From NCBI RefSeq assembly GCF_042648365.1, contig NZ_JBHRXI010000048.1:62001-126000 (forward strand): a DNA stretch of 64,000 nt. The letters are read 5' to 3'. This document shows positions 43,230 to 51,796 of this stretch, piece after piece (within the stretch, counting starts at the first letter, position 1; each line of letters starts with the position of its first letter). This DNA is from Lutimaribacter_A marinistellae (GTDB taxonomy: Bacteria > Pseudomonadota > Alphaproteobacteria > Rhodobacterales > Rhodobacteraceae). A program made the position numbers and the translations under genes. The notes beneath the pieces are model-generated. The model was not told the DNA's origin. It did not search any database and saw nothing but the letters and a program-made list of their open reading frames with translations.

Positions 43230-43499
43230 TCACTCGATGATGTTGCCGCGCAGCATGAAGCGCGCATAGGCCACGGTCGACACGAAGCCGAGCATCGCGA
43301 TGATCATCGCGGCCTCAAAGAACATCTCGGTACCTGCCGAGATGCCATAGAGGATCATCAGGGCGATCGTGTTGATGACCATCGTGTCCAGCGCCAGAAC
43401 CCGTGTGCCGACGCCGTCGGCCGTGATGATGCGCCACAGGCACATCAGGACCGCCGCGCCGAAGCAGAAGAACGTGAAATAGAGTGCGTAGAGGATCAT
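43230..43499 (-). CDS. mnhF: Cation/proton antiporter subunit F
   Basis: An 89-residue protein with three hydrophobic segments. It matches MnhF/MrpF: MCLWRIITADGVGTRVLALDTMVINTIALMILYG, followed by a helix to VAYARFMLRGNIIE. It overlaps the end of the mnhE gene by 4 bp and precedes mnhG by 7 bp. All subunits are needed for antiport in characterised Mrp complexes. Confidence 0.9.
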   Translation of the reverse strand: MILYALYFTFFCFGAAVLMCLWRIITADGVGTRVLALDTMVINTIALMILYGISAGTEMFFEAAMIIAMLGFVSTVAYARFMLRGNIIE

Positions 43500-43993
43500 T
43501 CGAAAATCTCCTTCAGGCGGCGCTCGTAGCGGGATTTGATACTGTCGCGAACGGCACCGGGATCGGGCGCATCGAGGCAGTGAACCAGCAGGTTGTGTCC
43601 CTGCGCCGAGAGATCGCAGCTGACCGTGCCGGGCGTCATGGTGATCGTGCCCGCCAGAACCGTGATCGCCTCGGGCGAGCGCAGGTCCAGAGGGATGGCG
43701 ACCCAGTTAGGCTCGCGCGCGTCGTCCCGTTTGAAAAGAATGATGTAGGCGACGGTGACATTTGCCACCACGATATCCCACAACACGACCAGCATGTATT
43801 CCACGATCATGGGCCAGTTTCGCAGGCGTGGCCGGTCAGGCCACCAAGGCTGTGCAACGAAGGGGATGACGATCCCCAGGAAAAGCCCGAAGACCAAAGA
43901 GTTCAAGGAGGCCTGGTTCGCCATAAGCATCCATACGCCCGTCAACAGGATCGTAAGTTGGGGGTGCGGGAAAATCCGTCGAAGCAGTTTCAT
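43496..43993 (-). CDS. mnhE: Cation/proton antiporter subunit E
   Basis: A 165-residue membrane protein with two N-terminal hydrophobic segments (LTILLTGVWMLMANQASLN and onward) and a hydrophilic C-terminal part with ITMTPGTVSCDLSAQGHNLLVHCLD, the conserved MnhE stretch. It overlaps mnhF and mnhD by 4 bp on each side, showing translational coupling through the operon. Confidence 0.9.
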   Translation of the reverse strand: MKLLRRIFPHPQLTILLTGVWMLMANQASLNSLVFGLFLGIVIPFVAQPWWPDRPRLRNWPMIVEYMLVVLWDIVVANVTVAYIILFKRDDAREPNWVAIPLDLRSPEAITVLAGTITMTPGTVSCDLSAQGHNLLVHCLDAPDPGAVRDSIKSRYERRLKEIFE

Positions 43994-45537
43994 TCGCCCT
44001 CTCCCTTGAGCACGGCGTCGATATAGGTCTGCGGCGCAAAGAGCTGGGATGCGATGCCGCCGGTATATGTCGTGGCCGGACCGGCGAACAGTGTCAGCGC
44101 CCCGAGACCCGCAACCAGTGCGAACACCGAAGCAAAGGCCAGCCCCGGTTGCGGTTCGGGCGGCGCGGGAAGCGGCATGACATCTTCACCATCGTCAACC
44201 GGCGTAGGCGCGACCGAGGCATCGTGGCTTTTCCAGAAGATCTGCGAGCCCGCCCGCGCCATGCCGATGATCGTGATCAGCGAACTGACAAGGATCACCG
44301 CCCAGACGATCTGGTAATTGGGCGATTCGCGGGCCGCATCCATCACCAGCAGCTTGCCGATGAACCCCGAAAGCGGTGGCATGCCCGCCAGGGCGATCGC
44401 GCCGACGAAGAACAGCGATGCGATCAGCCCCGACTGCTGCATCGGATGTGTGGGTGCGACCGCTCCACCCCGGCGGTTGTTCACCATGTCCGCCACGAGA
44501 AAGAGCAGCGCGGCCGCCAGCGTCGAATGCATGATATAGTAAAGACCCGCCGCCGTGGCCTCTGGCGTGAAAAGCGCGATGGCGATCAGCAGCGTCCCCA
44601 TCGACGTGATGACCCCGAACGCCATCAGCCGCCCGATCTGTTGTGCGCCCAGAACGCCGATGGCACCCACTGCCAGCGTTACCAACGCGGCCGGCAGCAT
44701 CCACGCAGCGATCAGGCCGGACGTTGCCTCGACCTCCGGGCCAAAGACCAGCGTATAGACCCGCAGGATCGAGTAGGCGCCCACCTTGGTCATGATGGCG
44801 AACAATGCCGCAACCACGAAGGGGGCGTTGGCGTAACTGGCGGGCAGCCAGAAATGCAGCGGCAGGACCGCCGCCTTGATCGAGAAAACCAGCAGCAGCA
44901 ACACCGCGCCCACACGCAGCAGGGCCGTATCCTCGGCGGGCATCTCGGCGACGCGCACAGCCAGATCCGCCATGTTCAGCGTCCCGGTGACCGCGTAGAG
45001 CGTTCCAAGTGCAAACAGGAACAGCGTTGAACCCAGCAGGTTGTAAGTCACGTACTGGACACCTGCCTTGAGCCGGACAGCCCCTCCACCATGGGTCATC
45101 AGACCATAAGAGGCGATCAGCAGAACCTCGAAAAACACGAACAGGTTAAATGCGTCACCAGTCAGGAAAGCCCCGCACACACCCATCAGCTGGAACTGGA
45201 AGAGGGCATGGAAATGCTCGCCTCTCTGATCCCAGCCCGAGCCTATTGCGTATAGCACGATAGGCAGCGCCAGCAGTGCCGTAAGCCCCACCATGAGCGC
45301 GGACAGCCGGTCGAGAACCAGAACGATGCCGAACGGCGCGGGCCAGTTGCCCAGCTCATAGGTCTGGATTTCGCCGGTCGATGCCTGCACGACCAGCGTG
45401 GCGGCAATGCCGAACAGGCCCAGACAGCCAGCAACCGAGAAGATGCGCTGCAGGTCGAGGTGGTGACGCAGCACCATGATAATGAAGGGCGCAACGATCG
45501 CGGGCAACACGACCGGCGCGATGATCCAGTGATTCAT
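43990..45537 (-). CDS. mnhD: Cation/proton antiporter subunit D
   Basis: A 515-residue membrane protein of the NuoM/N-like (proton_antipo_M) family with about 14 hydrophobic segments. Conserved elements are FFEVLLIASYGLM (glutamate in TM5), KAAVLPLHFWLPASYANAPF (lysine in TM7) and PLSGFIGKLLVMDA. The C-terminal tail is hydrophilic, with an acidic stretch near 445-460. It translocates protons together with MnhA. Overlaps of 4 bp join it to mnhC and mnhE. Confidence 0.93.
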   Translation of the reverse strand: MNHWIIAPVVLPAIVAPFIIMVLRHHLDLQRIFSVAGCLGLFGIAATLVVQASTGEIQTYELGNWPAPFGIVLVLDRLSALMVGLTALLALPIVLYAIGSGWDQRGEHFHALFQFQLMGVCGAFLTGDAFNLFVFFEVLLIASYGLMTHGGGAVRLKAGVQYVTYNLLGSTLFLFALGTLYAVTGTLNMADLAVRVAEMPAEDTALLRVGAVLLLLVFSIKAAVLPLHFWLPASYANAPFVVAALFAIMTKVGAYSILRVYTLVFGPEVEATSGLIAAWMLPAALVTLAVGAIGVLGAQQIGRLMAFGVITSMGTLLIAIALFTPEATAAGLYYIMHSTLAAALLFLVADMVNNRRGGAVAPTHPMQQSGLIASLFFVGAIALAGMPPLSGFIGKLLVMDAARESPNYQIVWAVILVSSLITIIGMARAGSQIFWKSHDASVAPTPVDDGEDVMPLPAPPEPQPGLAFASVFALVAGLGALTLFAGPATTYTGGIASQLFAPQTYIDAVLKGEGE

Positions 45538-45884
45538 CGCTCTTCCCCCGCTTCCTCGGACACCGGCAGGTCGATCCGGTCATTGCGGGCAGAGAGATAG
45601 GCGCTCAATGCAATCATCACGATCACTGCCGTCATCCCGAAAGAGATCACGATTGCCGTCAGCACCAGCGCCTGCGGCAGCGGATCGGTATAGGCCACGT
45701 CCTCGTACTTGTTGAGCACGGCCGGTGCGTTCAAAGCCAGCCGCCCCGTGGCAAAGAGAAAGGCATTGACCGCGTAGGTCACAAGCGACAGGCCCAGGAT
45801 CACCGGGAAGGTCCGGCGGCGAAGGATGAGGAAGATACCCGCAGCGGTCATGACGCCCACCGCGGAGGCAAGTAGAAACTCCAT
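45534..45884 (-). CDS. mnhC: Cation/proton antiporter subunit C
   Basis: A 116-residue NuoK-like membrane protein starting at MEFLLASAVGVMTAAGIFLIL, with three hydrophobic segments, NAFLFATGRL and a central DPLPQALVLTAIVISFG, the conserved core of MnhC/NuoK. It starts one base after the stop of the mnhA/B gene. An upstream in-frame extension of 35 codons overlaps mnhA and is not used. Confidence 0.92.
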   Translation of the reverse strand: MEFLLASAVGVMTAAGIFLILRRRTFPVILGLSLVTYAVNAFLFATGRLALNAPAVLNKYEDVAYTDPLPQALVLTAIVISFGMTAVIVMIALSAYLSARNDRIDLPVSEEAGEER

Positions 45885-45885
45885 G

Positions 45886-48762
45886 TCAGGCTTGTCCCTC
45901 ACTGTCTTTGCTGGCCGCCTCGGGCGGGTCGTCGCGCATCGGGTTGATGTCCATCGCGTGCTCGCTGACCATTCCCGGCTGCCACGCAAAGCGCGACAGG
46001 CTCTCCAGCGCGAGCATCACCGCACCCAGAACGGCAAGGAATACGCCAAGGTCGAACAGCATTGCCGTCGCCAGCTCGAATTCTTCGAATGGATTTATGT
46101 TCACGTAGGTGAAGTCGCTGGTCAGGAATGGCACGTTGTTGAACCACGCGCCCAATCCCGTCGCCGCCGCGATAAGAACGCCCCAGCCGATCATCCCGTG
46201 ATAGGGCAAGCGCTGACGTTCGGTCGCCCAGGCAAAGCCGCTGGCCATGTACTGCATCAACACGGCAATAGCCACGACCAGACCCGCGATGAACCCGCCA
46301 CCCGGCTGGTTGTGACCGCGAAGGAAGATGTAGACGCCGACCATCAAGGCGATCGGCATCATCACGCGGGTGACAACCACCATCATCAACGGGTGCGCGT
46401 CACCTGATTGCGGCCAATGCGGTTTGCGATTGAGCAGGTAGGCACGGACGTTCGTTGCCAGAACGCTTTCCGTCAGCGCAAAGATGATCAACGCGGCGAT
46501 GCCCAGAACGATGATTTCGCCAAATGTGTCGAACCCGCGGAAATCCACGAGGATCACGTTGACGACATTCGTGCCGCCACCGCCACTGTAGGAGTTGGCG
46601 AGATGGTAGTCCGAAATCGACGGAAAGGCGAAATCGCGCGTCATCAACGCGTAGATCAGCCCGCCGCTGCCGATGCCGGCGACGATCGAGATCAGCGCGT
46701 CGCGGATCTTGCGCCGCCGCGAACTGTCGACCGGGGTTTCGGTTGGCAGAAAGTTCAGCGACAGCAGAAGCAGGATCATCGTCACCACCTCGACCGATAT
46801 CTGCGTCAGTGCCAGATCCGGTGCGGACAGATAGTTGAAAGCCATCGAAACCATCAGGCCCACGACACCGATCAGAACCAGTGCCAGCAGCCGGTTGCGA
46901 TGGAACCACATGATGGCCAGCGTCGCGGCGACCAGACAGATCCAGCCGATGATCGGAACCAGCGGTGCCTCGAGCGGCAAGCGTGTCGGCATGCTTGTCG
47001 TACCAGTCGCATAGGCATACCAGGCAAGACCGACGGTGAAGACGACAAAGATCGCTGCATAACGGCTGAGGACACCGTTATGGACCCCGTCGGTCACCCA
47101 TCGGCTGAACCGTGTGAAGCCGCCGATCAGGGCGTCGAAGATCTCCTTGGCTTCGGGCCTGCGCATCGCGTTCCAACCGCGCTCGAGGTGGCGGTGCAAC
47201 GCCAGAAGGATGATCCCACCAAGAACCGCAACGATCGACATGTAAAGCGCAGGCGTGAACCCGTGCCACAGTTTCAGCGAGTAATAGGGCAGTTCCGCCC
47301 CGCCAATCACCGCCGATGCAGCCACCGCAACGAGGGGACCGGCCACGGCTTTGGAAAACAGGCCGATCAAAACGACAAGCAGCACAAGGAAGGCGGGTGC
47401 CAGCCACAGGCCCGGACCCGGATCATGCGGCGGGTGGGGATAATCGTCGCGCTGGTCGCCCATAAAGACATGCGCGACGAAGCGGAACGAATAGGCCGCC
47501 GAGAACAGCGCCGCCACCGTTACCAAGACAGGTACGATCAGATCGGAGTTGAACCAAGACGTTTGAACCGCTGCATCCAGCATCATTTCCTTCGAGATGA
47601 AACCGTTGAACGGTGGAATTCCCGCCATGGAAAGCGCCGCTACCGTTGCGATGGTGAAGGTCAGCGGCATGAGGTGCCGCAAACCGCCCAGCCGCTTGAT
47701 ATCGCGGGTGCCCGCCTCGTGGTCGACGATGCCCGCGCTCATGAACAGGGCGGCCTTGAACGTGGCGTGGTTGATGATGTGGAACACCGCGACGACCGCC
47801 GCGAATTTCGTGCCAAAGCCCAGAAGCATCGTGATCAGGCCCAGATGCGAAACTGTCGAAAAGGCAAGTAGCGCCTTGAGGTCGTCCTTGAACAGCGCGA
47901 TCACCGCGCCCAGCAGCATTGTCACAAGACCAGTGGTCGCAACGATGTAGAACCATTCCTGCGTCCCCGCCAGAACCGGCCACATCCGCGCCATCAGGAA
48001 CAGCCCGGCCTTCACCATCGTTGCCGAATGCAGGTATGCGGAGACGGGCGTGGGGGCCGCCATCGCGTGCGGAAGCCAGAAATGGAAGGGGAATTGCGCC
48101 GATTTGGTGAAGCATCCCAATAGGATCAGGATCAGCGCGGGCAGGTAATAAGGCGAGGCCTGGATCACCTCTTTCTGCGTCAGGATCACGCTCAGATCGT
48201 AGGAGCCCGCGATGTTTCCGAGGATCAGCATCCCGGCAATCATCGCCAGCCCGCCCGACCCGGTCACAGCCAATGCCATTCGCGCGCCTTGGCGACCTTC
48301 GGGCAAATGCTTCCAATAGCCGATCAGCAGGAAGGAAGACAGCGAGGTCAGTTCCCAGAAAATGAGCAAAAGTAATATGTTATCGCTTAGAACGATGCCG
48401 ACCATCGCGCCTTGGAACAGCAGCAGGTAGGTGTAGAACTGGCCGACAGGATCCTCGCGCGACAGGTAGAACCGGGCGTAGAGAATGATCAGCAATCCGA
48501 TCCCCAGGATCAGGCCCGCAAAAAGCAGGCCCAGCCCGTCGAGGAAGAAATTAGCATTCAGCCCAAGGGCAGGAATCCAGTCGAACCGGGCTGTAACCAC
48601 TTCGCCCCGCATGACTGCTGGAGCGTTGATCAGAAGGCCGACAAGAGCGAGGAGAGTCGTCAGCCCCGCTGCCGAGGCGGCCGCGTCGCGGCCTGCCCGA
48701 ACCAGCAAGGCAGGGAATACGGCCCCGAGGAAAGGCAGGGCCGCAATCAGAAACAAGGACAC
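45886..48762 (-). CDS. mnhA: Cation/proton antiporter subunit A fused with subunit B
   Basis: A 958-residue fusion. Residues 1-about 780 are MnhA, NuoL-like, with WELTSLSSFLLIGYW, the channel lysine in GCFTKSAQFPFHFWLPHAMAAPTPVSAYLHSA and AGIPPFNGFISKEMML; its extra C-terminal helices follow. From about 815 the MnhB domain begins, with LRGHNQPGGGFIAGLVVAIAVLMQYMASG. A and B are separate genes in Bacillus but fused in many alphaproteobacteria. It starts the operon and is preceded by 308 bp of spacer. Whether Na+, K+ or both are exchanged cannot be told from sequence. Confidence 0.94.
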   Translation of the reverse strand: MSLFLIAALPFLGAVFPALLVRAGRDAAASAAGLTTLLALVGLLINAPAVMRGEVVTARFDWIPALGLNANFFLDGLGLLFAGLILGIGLLIILYARFYLSREDPVGQFYTYLLLFQGAMVGIVLSDNILLLLIFWELTSLSSFLLIGYWKHLPEGRQGARMALAVTGSGGLAMIAGMLILGNIAGSYDLSVILTQKEVIQASPYYLPALILILLGCFTKSAQFPFHFWLPHAMAAPTPVSAYLHSATMVKAGLFLMARMWPVLAGTQEWFYIVATTGLVTMLLGAVIALFKDDLKALLAFSTVSHLGLITMLLGFGTKFAAVVAVFHIINHATFKAALFMSAGIVDHEAGTRDIKRLGGLRHLMPLTFTIATVAALSMAGIPPFNGFISKEMMLDAAVQTSWFNSDLIVPVLVTVAALFSAAYSFRFVAHVFMGDQRDDYPHPPHDPGPGLWLAPAFLVLLVVLIGLFSKAVAGPLVAVAASAVIGGAELPYYSLKLWHGFTPALYMSIVAVLGGIILLALHRHLERGWNAMRRPEAKEIFDALIGGFTRFSRWVTDGVHNGVLSRYAAIFVVFTVGLAWYAYATGTTSMPTRLPLEAPLVPIIGWICLVAATLAIMWFHRNRLLALVLIGVVGLMVSMAFNYLSAPDLALTQISVEVVTMILLLLSLNFLPTETPVDSSRRRKIRDALISIVAGIGSGGLIYALMTRDFAFPSISDYHLANSYSGGGGTNVVNVILVDFRGFDTFGEIIVLGIAALIIFALTESVLATNVRAYLLNRKPHWPQSGDAHPLMMVVVTRVMMPIALMVGVYIFLRGHNQPGGGFIAGLVVAIAVLMQYMASGFAWATERQRLPYHGMIGWGVLIAAATGLGAWFNNVPFLTSDFTYVNINPFEEFELATAMLFDLGVFLAVLGAVMLALESLSRFAWQPGMVSEHAMDINPMRDDPPEAASKDSEGQA

Positions 48763-49070
48763 CGGCGAACTCCGTCCGTTGGTGGGATTAATCCAAAACG
48801 CATTGGCAATAAGTATTTTAGGACCCGTTCCTCCATTGCAAGGGTCGACCGGCCGGAATCGAACGCCCCGGCCGCGAAACCGTCAAAACGGCGCCCTGGT
48901 AAGGCATCAAGCGGCTCGTGTTTGACAAAAAACCGGCTGGGAACGGGCCAAGTAACGTCTGGCGAATGGCGTTCATGGTGCGTCACGACACTTCGAATGG
49001 CAAAGGTTTACCCTGCGGCGTCGTCGCTCTAACGTCGCCGCCAAAGCGTTATGCGGAAGGAGTGTCGCGG
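48763..49070. other. Divergent promoter region between mnh and ThDP-enzyme genes
   Basis: About 300 bp with no supported gene. It must contain the promoters of mnhA (leftward) and the ThDP enzyme (rightward). A perfect 10-bp palindrome GGATTAATCC lies at 48785-48794, 23 bp upstream of the mnhA start, as a possible operator. A segment near 48841 resembles the T-arm of a tRNA but does not fold into one. Confidence 0.45.
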
Positions 49071-50621
49071 ATGAACGAAATGAACGGCGCCGAAAGCCTG
49101 GTGGAAACCTTGATCGCAAGCGAGGTGGAGGTCTGTTTCACCAATCCCGGCACGTCCGAGATGCATTTCGTCGCCGCGCTCGACCGCATCGCCGGAATGC
49201 GCCCGGTGCTCGCCCTGTTCGAAGGCGTGGCGACAGGCGCGGCCGACGGGTATTATCGCATGGCACGACGACCGGCCTCGACATTGCTGCACCTGGGGCC
49301 GGGCCTCGCGAACGGCATCTCCAACCTGCACAATGCCAAGAAGGCGGGCTCTGGCGTGGTGAACATTGTCGGCGAACACGCCGCGACGCACCGCGCGCTG
49401 GATGCTCCGCTTGCCGCAGATATCGAGGGGCTCGCGCGCCCGGTTTCCCATTGGGTCAGGACATCGGAACATGCAGCCGATCTGGGCCGCGACGGGGCCG
49501 AGGCGGTGGCCGCCGCGCAAGCCGCGCCCGGACAGGTTGCGACCCTCATCCTGCCGTCCGATACGGCGTGGACGTCCGGCGGGCGAGTTGCCGAACCTGT
49601 CGCCTTTCCGGCGCGGACGCAGATCTCAGACGACCTGCTGGAACAGGCTGCGCGCGCGCTTGACGGGCCGGAGAGCCTCTTGTTGCTGGGAGGGGAGGCG
49701 CTGACGGCGGAGAACCTTGAAAAAGCCAGCCGTATTGCTGCGCGGACGGGATGTGCGCTTTTGTCCGAATGGTCCAACGCGCGGGTTGAGCGTGGGGCGG
49801 GGCGCGTGCCGGTCGCGCGGGTTCCTTATCCGATCGATCAGGCGCTCGAAACGCTCGCACCATTCCGGAACGTGGTTCTGGTCGGGTCGAAACCGCCGAT
49901 CGGCTTTTTCGCCTATCCCGGCAAACCCGCCATCCTGACGCGCGAAGGGGCCGAGATAATCACTCTCGCCGATGCCTGCGCGGACCTCGATGGAGCACTT
50001 TCCGCGCTGGTCGATGCGCTCGGGGCGAGCGGTGAGCAACCATCGTTGGCGCCCCCGCTTGCGGCCGAAACGGTGTCGGGCCCCGCGACGCCGGAGACGC
50101 TTGCCGCGGTACTTGGGCAATCCATCCCCGAAGGCGCGATCGTCGTTGACGAATCCATCACCACGGGGCGCGGTTTTCATCCCGCCACGCTGGGCGCCAA
50201 ACCGCATACTTGGCTGAACAATTGCGGCGGTTCGATCGGCTACAGCCTGCCGGTGGCCATCGGTGCGGCCATCGCCTGCCCCGACCGAAAGGTGATGACG
50301 CTCACCGGCGACGGCTCGGCCATGTACATGCCGCAGGCGCTATGGACCATGGCGCGAGAAGAGCTGGACATCACCGTGGTTATCTGGGCCAACCGAAGCT
50401 ATCGCATCCTCCGGGGCGAGTTGAAGGGCGTGGGTGTCGAGAATGCCGGACCGAGGGCGGTGGACATGCTGAGCCTCGACCGGCCCGAGATCGACTGGGT
50501 CGCGCAGGCTCGCGCGCTGGGCGTTGCCGGAGAGCGTGTGGACCGTGCGGAGGACTTTGCCGAGGCGCTTGCGTCGGCCTTCGCGAACAAGGGGCCGCGC
50601 CTGATCGAGGTTCTGCTCTGA
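49071..50621 (+). CDS. ThDP-dependent acetolactate synthase-like enzyme
   Basis: A 516-residue protein starting at MNEMNGAESLVETLIASEVE after AAGGAG. Residues 1-170 form the pyrimidine-binding domain with the ThDP-activating Glu51 in LFEGVATGAADGYYRM; the diphosphate domain near 413 has GDGSAMYMPQALWT and VIWANRSYRI. The central domain binds no clear FAD motif. It resembles the short acetolactate-synthase-like paralogues rather than IlvB, and there is no ilvN small subunit. It probably decarboxylates or condenses a 2-keto acid; the substrate is unknown. A hairpin follows at 50641. Confidence 0.85.
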   Translation: MNEMNGAESLVETLIASEVEVCFTNPGTSEMHFVAALDRIAGMRPVLALFEGVATGAADGYYRMARRPASTLLHLGPGLANGISNLHNAKKAGSGVVNIVGEHAATHRALDAPLAADIEGLARPVSHWVRTSEHAADLGRDGAEAVAAAQAAPGQVATLILPSDTAWTSGGRVAEPVAFPARTQISDDLLEQAARALDGPESLLLLGGEALTAENLEKASRIAARTGCALLSEWSNARVERGAGRVPVARVPYPIDQALETLAPFRNVVLVGSKPPIGFFAYPGKPAILTREGAEIITLADACADLDGALSALVDALGASGEQPSLAPPLAAETVSGPATPETLAAVLGQSIPEGAIVVDESITTGRGFHPATLGAKPHTWLNNCGGSIGYSLPVAIGAAIACPDRKVMTLTGDGSAMYMPQALWTMAREELDITVVIWANRSYRILRGELKGVGVENAGPRAVDMLSLDRPEIDWVAQARALGVAGERVDRAEDFAEALASAFANKGPRLIEVLL

Positions 50622-50640
50622 TCGAGGAATGCTCCCGCCC

Positions 50641-50671
50641 GAAAGCGCCGCATCACAGATGCGACGCTTTC
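50641..50671 (+). terminator. Stem-loop after the ThDP-enzyme gene
   Basis: GAAAGCG-C-CGCAT pairs with ATGCG-A-CGCTTTC over a 5-base loop (CACAG), giving 12 pairs and one mismatch, 20 bp past the stop. A second short hairpin (CAGCGC / GCGCTG) follows at 50684-50699. No T-run is present, so it is either a weak or Rho-dependent terminator or an mRNA 3'-end stabiliser. Confidence 0.45.
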
Positions 50672-50812
50672 CGTTGGGCCAGGCAGCGCTGACGCGCTGC
50701 GGTTGCACTGACCTGCATTCTTGGCACCCTGACGCCGCAAATGCGACGTGACCATGTCGGTCGGCGGCATGACCCATCTTCCCTGGGATGATGGGGTTAT
50801 GGGAGTGGAGAG

Positions 50813-51793
50813 ATGCAGGGAAGGACGGGCGGCATGAAGGTCGGGTTCATAGGTCTGGGTAACGTGGGCGGCAAACTGGCAGGCTCGCTCCTGCGCAACG
50901 GGGTGGATTTGACGGTCCACGATCTTGACGCGGCACTGGTGGAACGGTTCGTCGCCCGTGGAGCGCGTGCTGGCCAAGGGCCAGCGCAGATCATGCGCGA
51001 TTGCGATGTGGTGATCACGTGCCTGCCATCGCCTGCCGCGTCTGACGCGGTCGTCATCCAGATGCTGCCGGAGGTCCGATCTGGCAAGACCTGGCTCGAG
51101 ATGTCCACGACCGACGAGGCCGAAGTGCAGCGACTGGGTGCGCTTGTCATCGAAAAGGGTGGTGCGGCCGTCGATTGCCCGGTTTCCGGCGGGTGCCACC
51201 GGGCGGATACCGGCAACATCTCGATCTTCGCGGGCTGCGACCGGGAGAGTTTCAAGCATGTGGCGCCGCTACTGAAAACCATGGGGCGTCGTATCCTGCA
51301 CACCGGCGATCTGGGCTCGGCATCCATCCTGAAGGTCATCACCAATTACCTTGCCACCGCGAACCTTCTGACCTGCTGCGAGGCGCTTGTCACGGCCAAG
51401 GCGGCGGGCATGGATCTGGGAACGGCCTACGAGGCGATCCGCATTTCGTCAGGCACTTCATTCGTACATGAAACCGAAAGCCAGGTGATATTGAACGGTT
51501 CGCGGGACATCTCGTTCACGATGGACCTGGTCAAGAAGGATATCGGCCTGTTCCAGCAGGTTGCCGACCGGGCAGGTGTCCCGCTCGAGATCAACCCCAT
51601 GATGATCCGCATCTTTGACGACGGGATCGCGCGCTTCGGCCCGCGTGAACTTTCACCCAACATCATCAAGCGACTGGAAGACGCCACCGGGCTGGATATC
51701 CGAGCTCCTGGCTTTCCGCCCGAAATGACCGATGACGAGCCCGAGGAGCCGGGCTATGAAGTCGTCCCGCAGAGCCGCAGAGCGGCCGAGTAG
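50813..51793 (+). CDS. Beta-hydroxyacid dehydrogenase (3-hydroxyisobutyrate dehydrogenase family)
   Basis: A 326-residue NAD(P) oxidoreductase after GGGAGTGGAGAG; MKVGFIGLGNVGGKLAGSLL could be an alternative start seven codons on. The Rossmann GLGNVGGKLAG, substrate loop DCPVSGGCHRADTGN and catalytic Lys in SASILKVITNYLATANLL are diagnostic. It reduces or oxidises a 3-hydroxy acid such as tartronate semialdehyde or hydroxyisobutyrate. It follows the ThDP enzyme by about 190 bp; glyoxylate carboligase-like plus tartronate semialdehyde reductase would be a natural pair, but that is a guess. It ends 3 bp from the convergent SecA-like gene. Confidence 0.88.
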   Translation: MQGRTGGMKVGFIGLGNVGGKLAGSLLRNGVDLTVHDLDAALVERFVARGARAGQGPAQIMRDCDVVITCLPSPAASDAVVIQMLPEVRSGKTWLEMSTTDEAEVQRLGALVIEKGGAAVDCPVSGGCHRADTGNISIFAGCDRESFKHVAPLLKTMGRRILHTGDLGSASILKVITNYLATANLLTCCEALVTAKAAGMDLGTAYEAIRISSGTSFVHETESQVILNGSRDISFTMDLVKKDIGLFQQVADRAGVPLEINPMMIRIFDDGIARFGPRELSPNIIKRLEDATGLDIRAPGFPPEMTDDEPEEPGYEVVPQSRRAAE

Positions 51794-51796
51794 GGT

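Noticed and set aside
48841..48900. A T-arm-like stretch on the minus strand (GTTCGATTCC) suggesting a tRNA gene.
   Set aside because: The flanking bases do not form a 5-bp T-stem, anticodon arm or acceptor stem; the only stem is a GC-rich 6-bp hairpin with an 11-base loop.
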